A stretch of 64,000 nt of DNA from Notamacropus eugenii (taxonomy: Eukaryota > Chordata > Mammalia > Diprotodontia > Macropodidae). This document shows, in pieces, positions 11,456-24,478 of the stretch. The stretch spans positions 98,027,067 to 98,091,066 of the forward strand of contig NC_092879.1 of assembly GCF_028372415.1 (NCBI RefSeq). Reading direction: 5' to 3'. How positions within the stretch are numbered: the first letter of the stretch is position 1; every line of letters starts with the position of its first letter. The notes below the pieces were generated by a model that saw only the letters and a program-made list of their open reading frames with translations, was not told where the DNA came from and searched no databases. The position numbers were made by a program, and so were the translations under genes.

Positions 11456-11974
11456 TAAAGTTTGAGGGACATAATTTTTGAGTAATTAATAATGTAAATA
11501 ATCGTGCTAGCATAATTAATAATAGGGGTCAGTGATACTTTGGAATGCCAAAGACCCTCCCCCCTACTCATGGAAACCACTGAATATGCCCCTGGAAAAG
11601 TGGGTGCTCCTGAGGATGGCAATTAACTTTGATTGGTTAATAAGTAATGAGAGAATGAAGATTATAATGCGGTTGGACTATTCTAAAGAGGGTCTGGGGG
11701 TTGTGACTGTGAAACCCCCAAACCTGAATAGAACACAGTGGGCTTCCCTGCTGGGGTAGGGGTGAAACAAGATTGACGAGAAAGTTAATCCAAAATCATT
11801 ATCAGTAAGCCTAGTTGGAGGCAGCGTCTGGATTGGAACCCAGGACTTCTGGCTCCAAATGCAGAGTTTTTTCACTGTATCTTGGAGGTATGGAGATCGA
11901 GAGAGACTGAAATACAGAGAAAGCCAAGCACAGAGTGAGGTAGTTAAACGGAAAAGAAACAGATAGATGGGGAA

Positions 11975-12200
11975 CCAGCCTGGCAGCAGGGCGCATGCGC
12001 GATGCTGGGCCGGCATGGGCTCGCCCTCCCCTTTGACCCGGAACTGGTTCTGGTTCCAGGCCCAGCCTGACGGTGGAGAGCTGCAACTCCTCCCATTCCA
12101 CCGAATGTGCACTTATCCTCTAGACTGGGTCCTTGAGACGTCGGAGCCACTTGCGGGAAGTACTCCCTGCCGTCCAGCTCAGCTTTCCCCAGCTCCCACA
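11975..12200. promoter_or_regulatory. Small GC-rich promoter-like spot with NRF1 site
   Basis: A perfect NRF1 palindrome, GCGCATGCGC, lies at 11,991-12,000, followed by about 200 bp richer in CpG than its surroundings. No exon can be assigned on either strand. It may be a weak or relic promoter of an unseen transcript. Confidence 0.4.
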
Positions 12201-12330
12201 CCTACTTACAGTCTTTCCCTCCCAGAAGGCCATGCGGTCGCTTTCGCAGCTGTTCTGGGACACTGGCAGTCTCTTAATCTCGGTGGTTTCCTGGCCTAGA
12301 ACTGGCGATGGATTAATTGCTGCTTGAATG

Positions 12331-12888
12331 TGATAATATTTAATATAAATTTTGAACTTTAATAAGGGCCAAAGTTTGAATTAAGAAGAGGCTTTGTTTA
12401 AGTGACAGGACACCTTTTGATGTCAGGCAAACAAATAGGACCCCCTTACCAGACCCTTCTTCTGGCATTTTAGTGATAGGGAAAAACACAGATATCTTGG
12501 GTTGTAACTTCAGTTTTGTCAACTCTGTTAAGATACCACAACCTCAAAGGCCTGGATATCTGTCATCAGAATGGTGGGATGTTCTCCTTATGTTATGTCA
12601 CAGAGATGCTACAGAAAGGAAATTCCCACACTTGGGATCATAAAACCCAATTGACACTACTCTGTTACTTGTCTTACCAAATTTACAATGTGTTTATCTA
12701 AGAGAACTCCTTCTCATGGTAAAAGGTACTTCAGACAGTCAATTTCTGTACTGAGGGAGCCAGTTCTGATCCTGGCTCCATAGCGCTATGTAACCATTAT
12801 CTTTATAGGGAATTGTTTAATTAATTAAATCATAAAATGTATGCATTTAGCCTGTTGCCTTTTCTCTAACCAAGTTTTCAGATCAACA
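12331..12888 (+). mobile_element. Solo LTR, family A copy 1 (ERV1-like)
   Basis: Starts TGATAATATTTAATAT and ends AGATCAACA, flanked by the 4-bp duplication AATG (12,327-12,330 and 12,889-12,892). Four-bp duplications point to an ERV1 (gammaretrovirus-like) integrase. No internal viral region is attached. It is a fossil and one of the more diverged copies. Confidence 0.8.
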
Positions 12889-13157
12889 AATGGAATCTAA
12901 GGGCACAGTGTTAGGAGCTGGAATCAGATCTCTGGACCTTCTGGGCCTGGAGAGAGTCTTGGGGGCATGGAGGTCAAACCACCCATTGTACACATGGGGA
13001 TCACAGACCGTCTAATAGAGATTGGAAGAAACATCAACTCCACCCCCTCATTGCACAAAGGAGGAAACTAAGGTGTTTAGGATTAGAATTAAAAGGACCC
13101 TTTAGAAATCTGGTCCAAACTCTTGATTTTACAGTGGAAGAGGCAAAATATAGAGAG

Positions 13158-13701
13158 TGTTGACCTAAAAACTTGGTTAAAGAAAAGGCAACAGGCTAAA
13201 TGCATACATTTTATGAATTAATTAATTAATTAATCAATTCCCTATGAAAGACAACGGTAACATAATGCATTATGGAGCCAGAAATGTTCTGGCTACCGAT
13301 ACAAAGAATTGGCAGCCTTAAATATGTTTTGACAAAGAAGTGTTCTGTGTCCTTCAGATTTATGATCTCCATAAGTGACTAACTAGACCATTAGTAAAGG
13401 AATTTCTTAATTGCATAGGTTGTAAATACAATAAGATAACAGAGTTTAACAAAGTTTCACATAAAAATTACAACCCAAGATGCCTGTGTTTTCTTTACCA
13501 TTAACATGCCATAACATAGTATATGTCTACAAATATTAAGATATGGAAAACATCCCATTATTCAAGATAGTGTCTTAGGTTAAAGGTCTCTTAAAGAATA
13601 TTAAGTCAGCCCTGGCAGACTTTTGTTGGAAGAGGCATTCTCTGAGTTTGCTTCAGAGACAACAAAGAGATTATTCCAAAATTTTATATTAAACATTATC
13701 A
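13158..13701 (-). mobile_element. Solo LTR, family A copy 2
   Basis: Same family in reverse, running TGTTGACCTAAAAACTT to AAACATTATCA on the plus strand. It is flanked by AGAG at 13,154-13,157 and 13,702-13,705. An intact 4-bp duplication shows one ordinary insertion followed by LTR-LTR recombination. Fossil. Confidence 0.85.
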
Positions 13702-13884
13702 AGAGATAGAAGGTTAGAGCTGAAGTGACTTTGTTCAGACGTGGAAGCCAGCACAACCCCACCCTACCCCCACCACTCTTGCTCACTGACACTCCTGTCA
13801 TTCTGACAAGACTTCTACAAGTACAATGGGCAGCTGGAGAAGCACACCACCTTTTCACATCAATATTGAAGGGCCTGTGTGCCA

Positions 13885-14075
13885 CTTCCAAGGGTTCTTA
13901 GAAGATAGAGCAGTGGGTCTGGGGTCAGGACCACAGATACTCACTGTGTGCATGTCACTTAACCTCTGTTTCCTCAACTGTAAACTATATTATGTAGCAC
14001 CTGCCTCCCTGGGCTGTGAAGATCAGTAAGATATTTGTGAAGTGCTTAGGACAGTGTCTGCCATATGCTTATAAA
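13885..14075 (+). repeat. MIR relic
   Basis: Contains GTGTGCATGTCACTTAACC, TGTTTCCTCAACTGTAAAC and the tail GTGAAGTGCTTAGGACAGTG in plus orientation, between two solo LTRs. Confidence 0.7.
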
Positions 14076-14180
14076 CACCAATTCCATTCTTTCCCTTCTT
14101 CTGGTGTGTGCACATGCACATGTGTATGAGAGACAGAGAGACTGACAGAGACAGACAGACACAGAGAACAAGACTGAAAC

Positions 14181-14755
14181 TGTTGACCTGAAAACTTGGT
14201 TAAAGAAAAGGCAACAGGCTAAATGCATACATTTTATGATTTAAATAATAAATTCCCTGTTAAAGAAAACAGTAACATAATAATTATGGAGCCAGAAAAA
14301 TATTCTCGCTACCCAGTACAGAAATCTTTTGGATTATATACATTTTATCATGAGAAAGGAACTCTCTTAGTTGAACAAATTGTAAATTGAGTAAGACAAG
14401 ACAACTAACAAAGTGGTGTCGGTTGGGCCTTGTGATTCCAGGCTGTGGAAACATATGTCTCTGTGACATACAACAAGAAGAAAATCCCACCACGCTTCCT
14501 GTCCTAAACAGATACTCCAGATAGCTGATGCAGGAAAACGTAAACAAAGTTTCAACTGAAATTACAACTCAGGACATCTGTGTTTTTCCTTATCACTAAG
14601 ATGCCAGGAGAAGGGTCTGGTAAGGAAGTTCCATTTGCTTGCTTGATACCAAAAGGCATTCTCTGAGTTTAACAAAGGAGACTATTAGCTCCAGGCTCTT
14701 CTTAATTCTAACTTTGGCCCTTATTAAAGTCCAAAATTTATATTAAATATTATCA
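14181..14755 (-). mobile_element. Solo LTR, family A copy 3
   Basis: Runs TGTTGACCTGAAAACTT to AAATATTATCA. The right flank is AGAC. AGAC on the left lies six bases away from the element, so the target duplication is not clean. Fossil; internally more divergent from copy 4 than copies 5 and 6 are. Confidence 0.8.
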
Positions 14756-15071
14756 AGACAGATGGGCTGTTCTGGTGAAGTCTATGGACACCCTCCTCAG
14801 AATGTTTTTAAAATGTATCAAATAAAACAGTTACTAATGAGACTGAAGGTTGGTGAAAAATACAGATGTCATTTTTTCCACCCTGAAATCAGTCCAGAGT
14901 TGAGACTCTGTAGCCCAGAAGATAAGAATTCTGTCCTACTGAGGAAAAAATGCCTTTGTTCGCATACCCAGTAATTAGTGGGGTAGATCTCTTGTAAAGT
15001 ACAAGCTCCTTGAGGCCAGGTGCTTTTTGGGTTTGTCTCTGTGTCTCTAGTGTCCATACAGCAGTGTGAAC

Positions 15072-15700
15072 TGTTGACCTGAAAACTTAATTAGAGAAAA
15101 GGCAACAGGCTAAATGCATACATTTTATGATTTAATTAATTAATTGATCAATTCCCTATTAAAGACAACGGTAACATAATGCATTATGGAGCCAGAAATG
15201 TTCTGGCTACCCACTGCAGAAATCTTGTGGCTTATATACATTTTGCCGTGAGAAAGAAACTCTCCTAATTAAGCAAACCATAAATTCAGTAAGACAAAAC
15301 AGTTAACAAAGCAATGTCAGTTGGGCCTTGCGATTCCAGGCTGTGTAAACATATAGTCTCGGTGACATACAATAAGAAAATCCCACCAGGCTTCCTGTCC
15401 TAAACAGGTACTCGAAATAGCTGACACAGGAAAGGGTAAACAAAGTGCAATAGAAATTACGACCTAAGATGTCTATATTTTCTTTACCATTAATATGCCA
15501 TAACATAGTATATGTCTATAGATAATAAGATACAAAGGAAAGCCTCATTATTCAAGATATAGTGTCTTAGGTTAAAGGTCTCCTTAAGGAGTGTAGAGTC
15601 GGCCTTGGCTGGCTTTTGCTGACATAGGAAGAGGCACTCTCTGAGTTTACTTCAGAGAGAACAAAAAGATTATTCCAAAATTTTATATTAAACATTATCA
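15072..15700 (-). mobile_element. Solo LTR, family A copy 4
   Basis: Full about 629-bp LTR with flanking GAAC at 15,068-15,071 and 15,701-15,704. Read on the minus strand it has a TATATAAGCC TATA-like box, so transcription would run towards lower coordinates. Fossil. Confidence 0.88.
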
Positions 15701-15913
15701 GAACACAGTAGGTACTTAATAAATACATGCTATCCAGAATGGAACTGGAAAGACAGTGAAGTGGATGTGTGAAGTCAGAGTGCCCAAGTGGGACCTCGTG
15801 AATCTGTTACCAATTACACCACTGTGTCTTAAAATCAACATTCTTCTCTGGACCCATTTCCTTCCAAGTAAAATTGTATGGTTGAGATGACATGGAGAGG
15901 AAATTGTGGGTGA

Positions 15914-16345
15914 TGATCTGATGAGGTTCAGCAGTGCTAGGGACCCCGCAAAACCGACACACCAGGTCCTGCTCAAACAAATTCAATTAAAGATTCGCCA
16001 CCTTGGGTTTGACGAGGTTGAGGGGTGATTGGTACCCCAAGATACCAACAGTCCAAGTCGTGCTCAAATGAATTCTACTCAAGGCTTTTTAATGCCAAAG
16101 AAAACAAAGTTTATTAAAGATTCGCCAAATTGAGTTGCCTCTTAAGGAGCCTAAGCACTTGTGACGCTTGTATGCACAAGTGGGCCAGATAGAATCTCAG
16201 CTACACAGAGTCTGAGCTGGATTGAATATGAGCACCTTCATGGAGGCAAGATGGACCTTAAATACAGAAAAAGACTGAGGGAAGAATTCAGGTGCCGCTA
16301 ACTAGTGTGGGGCCCCAGGAATGGTCGTGATGGGCAGTATGGGAA
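15914..16345 (-). mobile_element. LTR fragments, family B, minus orientation
   Basis: Two successive minus-strand 3' portions of the same LTR family as 22,067-22,619. A short one starts at about 15,919 (TGATGAGGTTCAGCAG) and a longer one at about 16,008. Shared markers are AAACAAAGTTTATTAAAG (reverse of the polyadenylation region) and GGAGCCTAAGCACTTGT. Broken relics; edges approximate. Confidence 0.75.
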
Positions 16346-16595
16346 TGACCTGGAATCTCCTCACATAACCTGGCTTTTCATGCTCAAATCTGTGGCCATG
16401 GTCTGTTACCTCTGGATTGCCCCACCTGCTTCCCACCTAGGCGCTCCCTCATCTGATGTCTCCTGATTGCCTCCAGCTGTTTCCAGCCTTTGATCCTCCT
16501 TGGATTCCCACCTTGGACTTCTCCTCAGGACCTTCCCTAGACCCCTCCTCCCATCACGCTGGACTGCCAGACCACCCCTCCCCCCCCAGATGCAA
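16346..16595 (+). mobile_element. LTR fragment, family B, plus orientation
   Basis: The 5' (U3) half of the same LTR in opposite orientation: CTGGCTTTTCATGCTCAAAT, TTGCCCCACCTGCTTCCCAC and TCCAGCTGTTTCCAGCCTTT all recur in the solo LTR at 22 kb. It abuts the minus-strand portion head to head, so an inversion or double insertion occurred. Fossil. Confidence 0.75.
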
Positions 16596-16649
16596 GACCA
16601 CCTTCAGAAACGTGGCCACAGGTCAGATATTGTACCCATGGGGACTTTA

Positions 16650-16830
16650 CAGGTGCAATGTGGCAGAGAGTAGGAGCATTGGATTTGACTTTCTGGGTCC
16701 AAGCCCCACCTTTCTCACTTACTGTGTAACTCAACCCAAGTGGCTTCCCCTCCCTGGGCGTCAGTTTCCTCATCTGTAAAATGGGGGCAATTTCTCGCCT
16801 CACAGTACTTTATAACCTTCCAAAACAGGA
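16650..16830 (+). repeat. MIR-type SINE
   Basis: Contains GAGTAGGAGCATTGGATTTG, CTTACTGTGTAACTCAACCC, then GTCAGTTTCCTCATCTGTAA and AATGGGGGCAATTTC. Confidence 0.75.
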
Positions 16831-17024
16831 CAAAAGTGAGGGCTTGTTGGGGGTAGGGGAGAATGGGAGAGAGACAAAAGAGACAAACAGCAAAATAGAT
16901 AAATGTTGGTTCCAACCAAATTGTGTCAATAGGGAATCCCCCACAACAATAGAACTGTTTCCTCAGCACCTAACAGATATTTAAAGAATCCTTGTTAATC
17001 AATTGATGCTTGAAGTATAATAAT

Positions 17025-17225
17025 AACAGGAATAATGGCCACTATGAATATAGCACTTTAAGAGTTACAAAGCACGATTCTTCTATAGGCCCTGTAAGTA
17101 GTTAACCCCATTTGACAGATTGCAAACCTGAGGCTCAAAGGGACAGGTTCCCAGCTAATAAGCTGCAGAGTCAGCATCTGAACCCAGTTCTCCTAACTCC
17201 AAGGGCAAAATTCTTTCCACTGTAC
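17025..17225 (-). repeat. MIR relic, minus strand
   Basis: Contains TATAGCACTTTAAGAGTTAC, CCCATTTGACAGATTGCAAA and GAACCCAGTTCTCCTAACTC in reversed MIR order. Confidence 0.7.
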
Positions 17226-17408
17226 AAATTGAATTACTTAGAATGAATTAAGTTGGTCCTTTTTTTTAAGGGACCACAAGATACACATTCCTGGGTTCTG
17301 TCACCAGAGTTTCATAGTCTCATTGGGAAGCTGGTTGCCTTGTGGAATCTTTCAAAAGTAACACAATTACAAGTTAGACTCATTTCCCACATTTATTATG
17401 CTAGCGAA

Positions 17409-18524
<1,116 letters not shown>

Positions 18525-19106
18525 GGATAATGTTTAATGTAAAATTTTGGAATAATCTCTTTGTTCTCTCTGAAGCAAACTCAGAGAATGCTTCTTCCTA
18601 TGTCAGCAAAAGCCAGCCAAGGCTGACTCTACACTCCTTAGGAGACCTTTAACCTAAGACACTATATCTTATTATCTATAGACATATACTATGTTTGTTA
18701 TGGCACATTAGTGGTAAAGAAAATATAGACATCTTAGGCCGTAATTTCTATTGAACTTTGTTTACCCTTTCCTATGTCAGTTATCTGTTTAGGGCAGGAA
18801 GCCTGCCACTTACTAGTGGTGGAATTTCCTTCTTTATCACCAAGACATATGTTTACCCAGCCTGGAGTCCCAAGGCCCAACTGACATTGCTTTGTTAATT
18901 GTCCTATCTTACTGAATTTATGGTTTGCTTAATTAGGAGAGTTTCTTTCTCATGGCAAAATGTATATAAGCCAGAAGATTTCTGGCTCCATAATGCATTA
19001 TGTTACCGTTTTCTTTAATAGGGAATTGATTAATTAATTAATTAAATCATAAAATGTATGCATTTAGCCTGTTACCTTTTCTTTCATCTGAGTTTTCAGG
19101 TTAACA
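18525..19106 (+). mobile_element. Solo LTR, family A copy 5, inside the ZNF exon
   Basis: Flanked by TACT at 18,521-18,524 and 19,107-19,110. It lies in the linker part of the pseudogene's last exon, opposite to the gene's direction, with a TATATAAGCC box on the plus strand. Fossil LTR with no internal viral region. Confidence 0.88.
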
Positions 19107-19230
19107 TACTCAAGGGTTTCTCCTGAGTTGGAGAGAATGGCCCATGAAAGCCCTTTGTATACCATATCTGGTGAGTTCCCTTCTTCCGAAGTGTCCTGCT
19201 TTAGGAAAGACCATCTTGCAGTTTTGTCAC
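19107..19230 (-). pseudogene. Start of the zinc-finger exon (linker)
   Basis: After a TTATTTCAG acceptor the frame reads GDKTARWSFLKQDTSEEGNS followed by PDMVYKGLSWAILSNSG. KQDTSEE is the familiar KRAB-ZNF linker motif. The open frame is interrupted by the solo LTR and resumes beyond 18,521. Confidence 0.8.
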
Positions 19231-19375
19231 CTGAAATAACAAAGAAAAATTCCATGTCACCTGCCTTCCCACACTGAGTGACAGCAGTAACAGGCCATGT
19301 TTATACAGTGCACTAAGGTTTGTAAAGCAGGCAGACAATGTAAGGATTAACATCATCTCTGTTTTACTGACAAGG

Positions 19376-20011
19376 TGATAATGTTTAATATAAAATTTTG
19401 GAATAATCTCTTTGTTCTCTCTGAAGCAAACTCAGAGAATGCCTTTCCTATGTCAGCAAAAACCAGCCAAGGCTGACTCTACATTCCTTAAGGAGACCTT
19501 TAACCTAAGACCCTATGTTATGGCATATCTTGAATAATGGGACTTTCCTTTGTATCTTGTTACCTATAGACACATACTATGTTATGGCATATTAATGGTA
19601 AAGAAAATATAGACATCTTAGGTCGTAATTTCTATTGAACATTGTTTACCCTTTCCCATGTCAGTTATCTGTTTAGGGCAGGAAGCCTGCCACTTACTAG
19701 TGGTGGGATTTCCTTCCTTGTCACCGAGACATATGTTAACCCAACCTGGAATCGCAAGGCCTGACCAACATTACTTTGTTAATTGTCCTGTCTTACTGAA
19801 TTTATGATTTGCTCAATTAGGAGAGTTCCTTTCTCACGGCAAAATGTATATAAGCCAGAAGACTTCTGCACTGGGTAGCCAGAACATTTCTGGCTCCATA
19901 ACGCATTATGTTACCGTTGTCTTTAATAGGGAATTGATCAATTAATTAATTAAATCATAAAATGTATGCATTTAGCCTGTTGCCTTTTCTTGGTAAGTTT
20001 TCAGGTCAACA
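19376..20011 (+). mobile_element. Solo LTR, family A copy 6
   Basis: Begins TGATAATGTTTAATATAA and ends TTTTCAGGTCAACA, flanked by AAGG at 19,372-19,375 and 20,012-20,015. It resembles copy 5 closely and lies in the intron just upstream of the pseudogene's last exon. Fossil. Confidence 0.88.
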
Positions 20012-20019
20012 AAGGAAAC

Positions 20020-20660
20020 CTCAGGCCCGCAGAAGTCCCCTGCCCCCACTCTACTATACTCCCCCTCCAGAAAGGAACCAGGTCCACACTGCATACGCTG
20101 TCAAATGTAGTGCATGTGGCTAAACAGCTTTGCAGTTATGAAGCAAAGTTTAATCTGGGATTGAGGAGAGTATACTCAGATACCACTACGATGTGAACCC
20201 AAAGGCATCATTCAAGAGCAGGAACGAAGTGGGAAGGCCCCAAGGAAAGGATGAAATAAAAGGAGGACAGGCTGATGAGCACAGAGGGAAAGCAGATACC
20301 AGCCACTTGTGGGGAAAGCCTTGGGCTGACCCCCCAAGGCAGAACAAGGAACAATGGGGGCCAGTTACAGGGAGGCAGAGTCTGGCACCTTCCTCAATTC
20401 TGACAGGTGGTGCCTCAGGAGATAGTGCTTTACCCATCATGGCAGTTCTCTATGTTGAGGCTGGAGGAGCACTGAGGGGGCTCAAGGCTCTGAGACTCCT
20501 TCCAACTCTAAGGTTCCATGATTGTGTGAAAACAGGTCCCTTTCTCTCTCAGGGTCTCAGTTTTCTATAAAATGGTGATAACACAGGGACATTCCCAGGG
20601 TCACCAGCTCCTCAACGTTTCCTAACAGTAGATACACATGTGTAGACTGAAGGTGGAAGT
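20020..20660. other. No feature recognised
   Basis: Intronic sequence of the pseudogene. Open frames on both strands lack domain signatures. Confidence 0.35.
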
Positions 20661-20689
20661 GCTCATTTTTTGGTAAGTGAAACCTGGAG

Positions 20690-20850
20690 GAGAAGGGAAA
20701 GCACTGGGCCTGAGAGCCTGAGACTTTGGGAAAGTCCCTGGATCCTCTTGAGCCTCCGTTTTACCATTAGTGATGGAGGACGGGCAGTGACTCCTGGACT
20801 GGACTCTTGTGAGAACAGCTCTGTAACAGATGTGAACGTGGCCTATAAAT
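20690..20850 (+). repeat. MIR-like relic
   Basis: Weak core order: AAGCACTGGGCCTGAGAGCC, GGAAAGTCCCTGGATCC, then GCCTCCGTTTTACCATTAGT. Strongly diverged. Confidence 0.45.
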
Positions 20851-21250
20851 TCTGCTGCTTCTGGCACCGTTTGGTTTGACATTTCTGTTTGCAGGTCAAT
20901 CTTCAACCTTCCTTTCTGAATTTTTCTTTTCCAACTCCTCCTTACTGCTGCACTATCCCAAGGACATACTTTCCACCTCTGCGCCTTTGCTCACATCATC
21001 CTCCCCACCTCTGATGTCCAGTTCCAACAAAAGGGCTTGGCTGATGCTCTCAGCTCCAAGGGATTTCCTGCTCCTTTGATTTCATGATGGAACTTTGGAG
21101 AAGCACTTCCAAGGCCATCTTCGTATCAACTTATGCCTGGCTGGAAGTCTTTTCCTTCTGCACTTAGTGCTTCTCCAGCCCCTACTCCTGTGATAGCAAG
21201 CACACTCCCTTCCCTTCCCCCAGTGGTGTCCTTATCTGCCTCTCACTCAC

Positions 21251-21353
21251 TTGAGCAGGCTTTTCTGCTGCTGCTCCAGAGGATCCAGAACCCATGGCGC
21301 TTTCCCTTGCTCCAGCTGGCAGATAAGTTCTGGTTTGGAAAGTGGGAGTCCTC
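21251..21353 (-). pseudogene. KRAB-B exon of the pseudogene
   Basis: The minus strand reads GLPLSKPELICQLEQGKAPW, a good KRAB-B box, after a CTAATCAG acceptor. The exon starts in phase 1, matching the end of KRAB-A. A GTGAGT donor follows at 21,250-21,245. The box itself shows no break. Confidence 0.85.
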
Positions 21354-21474
21354 CTGATTAGAGACAAAGGTAGAGATCGTCATTTGGGCTTGGGACACGG
21401 AGCCGTCCAGGGTAGAAGACAAAGTATGGTTAGGTATGCTCCCACTAACTAAGATATAAGGGAAAAACAATGTA

Positions 21475-21620
21475 TTTCAGATCAGGGGACCCTAGTTTGA
21501 GTCCTGGCGCTGTTATTAACTACCTGTGTGACCATGCCTCAGTTTCCTCATCTCTAGAACTAAGGGATTAGACTAGATGACCTTGAAGGCCCTCTCTCTG
21601 GCTTTGAACTCTGGATAAAG
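21475..21620 (+). repeat. MIR-type SINE
   Basis: Contains AACTACCTGTGTGACCATGC, CAGTTTCCTCATCTCTAGAA and GATTAGACTAGATGACCTTG, a well-ordered SINE core and tail. Confidence 0.75.
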
Positions 21621-22066
21621 GATTGAATCCCTAGGGACAATGTATAGGAAGAGACCTTGAGGAAAATTCTGTGGATGGGGAAAACTATCCATGTGGTAAT
21701 GTGACAAAAAATGCTTTTGTCTTTCTTTGCCTAGACCAGTCCAACCCAACCTCATCATCTAGGAAAAGAGGCAGGTGCTCAAAGAGAAACTGTGGAAAGG
21801 CTAGTTCTAACTCACTTTTCCAGACCTCTTTCCTCTATTCCCTTCAAGCATGATCCCTGTGCTCCAGCAAAGGTGACTGAGGTGCTTTCTCCCCTCTGTG
21901 CCCCAACCTCTGCCTCTCAGATTCTTACTTGGCCTTTAGAAAAGCGTTTCCCACCACCCTAGCCAGACAGAGGGAAAAGACAAAACAAAACATGACTTTT
22001 CTTGGCATAGGCTTTCTCTGTCCAAAAGGCTATTTTCTGATTATGTCCCTTTCTCCTGGCTGGTAT

Positions 22067-22619
22067 TGATGAGGTTCAGACTCTGGGAACTTCCTTGAGC
22101 TCCCCTGGAATTTCCTCACTAAACCTGGCTTTTCATACTCAAATCTGTGACCATTGTCTTTTATCTCTTGATTGCCCCACCTGCTTCCCACCCAAACTCT
22201 CCATTGTCTGCTATCTCCTGATAGCCTCCAGCTGTTTCTAGCCTTTGACCCTCCTTAGACTTCTCCTCAAGACCCTTCCTAAACCCCTCCTCCCATCACC
22301 CTGGACTACCAGACACCACCCCCCCCCCCCTCCCCCGCCAGATCCCTCCTATCCTCTTTTCTGTATTTAAGTTCCATCTTGCCTCCATGAAGTCGCTCAG
22401 GTTCAATCCAGCTCAGACTCTGTCTAGCTGGGATTGTGTCTGGCCCGCTTGTGAATACAAGCGTTAACAAATGCTTAGGCTCCTTAAGAGGCAACCCAAT
22501 TTGGCGAATCCTTAATAAACTTTGTTTTCTTTGGCTTTAAGAAGGCTTGAGTCGAATTCATTCGAGCACGACCCAGACCGTCGGTATTTTGGGGCTCACT
22601 ATCACCCCAAACCTCATCA
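22067..22619 (+). mobile_element. Solo LTR, family B (ERV1-like)
   Basis: Complete LTR with perfect 10-bp inverted ends TGATGAGGTT / AACCTCATCA and flanking GTAT on both sides. It shows a C-rich U3 part, TATTTAAGTTCC as TATA-like box, AATAAACTTTG as polyadenylation region and a U5 tail. The 4-bp duplication fits an ERV1 integrase. Fossil without internal genes. Confidence 0.9.
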
Positions 22620-22829
22620 GTATCCCTTCCTTCCTGCTCTGCCTGTACTCTGGAAACCCCCCTCTCCACCTTCATTCCCCCAGTATCTGGAAACTTTTGT
22701 ACATGAAACAATCTAAACTGGAAACCCCCAGGATCCAACACAAATATATTAGACCAATACCCCAGTGCAGTGCTGGCAAACTCAGACCCAGGATCCCTGT
22801 GGGCTGCTCCAACCTTGATTTAGAAAATC

Positions 22830-23180
22830 ATAAATTAACATCAATCAATCAAAATTTATTAAGCACTTACTGTGTGCTAGGCACTGGGCTAAGTGCTGGG
22901 GATACAAAAAGAGGCAAAAGATGGTCCTTACCCTGAGGGAGCTAACAATCTAATAGGGGAGACAACGTGCAAACATATATGTATGTTTGTGTGTGTGTGT
23001 GTGCGTGTGTGTGTATAAAGAGAGCTCTAGACAGGATAAATAGGAAGTCACTGGCTTTCAGAGGGGCTGGGAAAGGCTTCCTGTACAAAGGGAGGTCTTG
23101 GTTGGGAATTAGAGAAAGTCAAGGAAGTCTGTAGGCTGAGTGGGGGATGATCAGAGAGAAAGCCTAGAACCTGAGGTGGG
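22830..23180 (-). repeat. L2 LINE 3' end with an inserted TG repeat
   Basis: Plus-strand complement of the L2 3' end: CAATCAATCAAAATTTATTA, GCACTGGGCTAAGTGCTGGG, ATACAAAAAGAGGCAAAAGA, then AGGCTTCCTGTACAAAGGGA. A short (TG)n tract sits at about 22,987-23,016. Confidence 0.85.
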
Positions 23181-23749
23181 GTATCCTATTGTATTTTTAC
23201 TCAGTAAACATTTGCTAATGACATTTTAATCCGGGTCACTCCAGCTGCTTTGGCCAGTGAGTCTGACATACCTGCCCCAGTGTATAAGCCAGCAAAGGGT
23301 GTGAGCAGACAGTTCTCCAAAGAATCATAAACTACAAACAGCCAAGTGAAGCACTGCCCTGAATCACCATTGGCCTTCACTCAAACATGGGCAAAAGGGC
23401 CTGCCTGGATCATCTCATTCTTTTAGTCCCAACATGACAAGCATGGCAGAATATGAGCTGAAAGGGGCCTGAGAGAGTCTCCCCACAGAGCAGGCAGCTG
23501 GAGCTCAGGCCTGGCAGAAGGGGAACAGTGTGGGAGTCCAAACCCTAGAGCCTCCTGGCCTCCTGCAGTCTTGCTGCACTGGGCTCTTCTCCCTCCTCTG
23601 GAGCTCTCTTCTTCAATACCCCTCCTCCCCATCCAGGTAGATAATAAATAAACGAAGTGATGAACCTCTCCGAATTTAGGCAGGCTGGTCCTGGGACAAG
23701 AGCTTGCTCCCAGATCACACTCAGCACAGTGATTTCTTTATGTCTTAGC

Positions 23750-23965
23750 TTGATGGAAGCAGCTGGAGGTGGTGCCCAAAGTGCTGGACCTGGAGCTCAA
23801 GGCGGGCCTCAGACACTGACCAAGAGCTGTGTGACCCTGGGCAAGTCACTTAACCTCTTTTTACCTCCATTTCTTCATCCTAACATCCACTTTCAAGGGT
23901 TGTTTTGATAATAGCTGTAAAGAGCTTAGCACAGCCTCTGATGCTTACAAATGTTACTTATTATT
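23750..23965 (+). repeat. tRNA-core/MIR SINE
   Basis: Contains GCGGGCCTCAGACACTGACC, AGCTGTGTGACCCTGGGCAA, GTCACTTAACCTC and the tail GTAAAGAGCTTAGCACAG. Confidence 0.8.
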
Positions 23966-24478
23966 ACCATTATCCCCCTTTTTAGGTTGTGTTCTGTTCG
24001 TATTTTTATTCCTAGATCTTTTGAAGAATTGCTAAGCAATTTACAGATCAATAAACATTTGCACTGGCTGTCTGTTTGGGAACCCCAGGAAATCATGATA
24101 ATAGTGATCACTCTTCTCCACTAGAGTCCTTGTCTAATACATCATTGGAGTGGGGAGGTGACCCTGGGTTCTCAGTGGACTGCAAGCTTTGTCAGGTTTC
24201 ACCAAGTTTGATGTGTCTTTCCTGGGAGGTCAAGCATCGTTGAAATGTAGAGAGGCTCATTACTAGATGAATTTTTTAGCCATGACAATTCACAAGGCTA
24301 TTTAAGGCATGCAGTGTTCAATAGATGGAAGAGATCATCCATTTCTGAAATTTTCTTTACTCTGTACATCTTATTTTTTGCGCATTGTAATTACTTCGTT
24401 TTGTTCTTACATTTGTTACCATTGCCAGATGAGGATGCCAAGACACAGAGCCTGGATTGCTGAAGGCAGACTGCTGAC

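Noticed and set aside
16456-16779. 107-codon plus-strand frame
   Set aside because: It runs through an LTR fragment into a MIR and is not a host gene.
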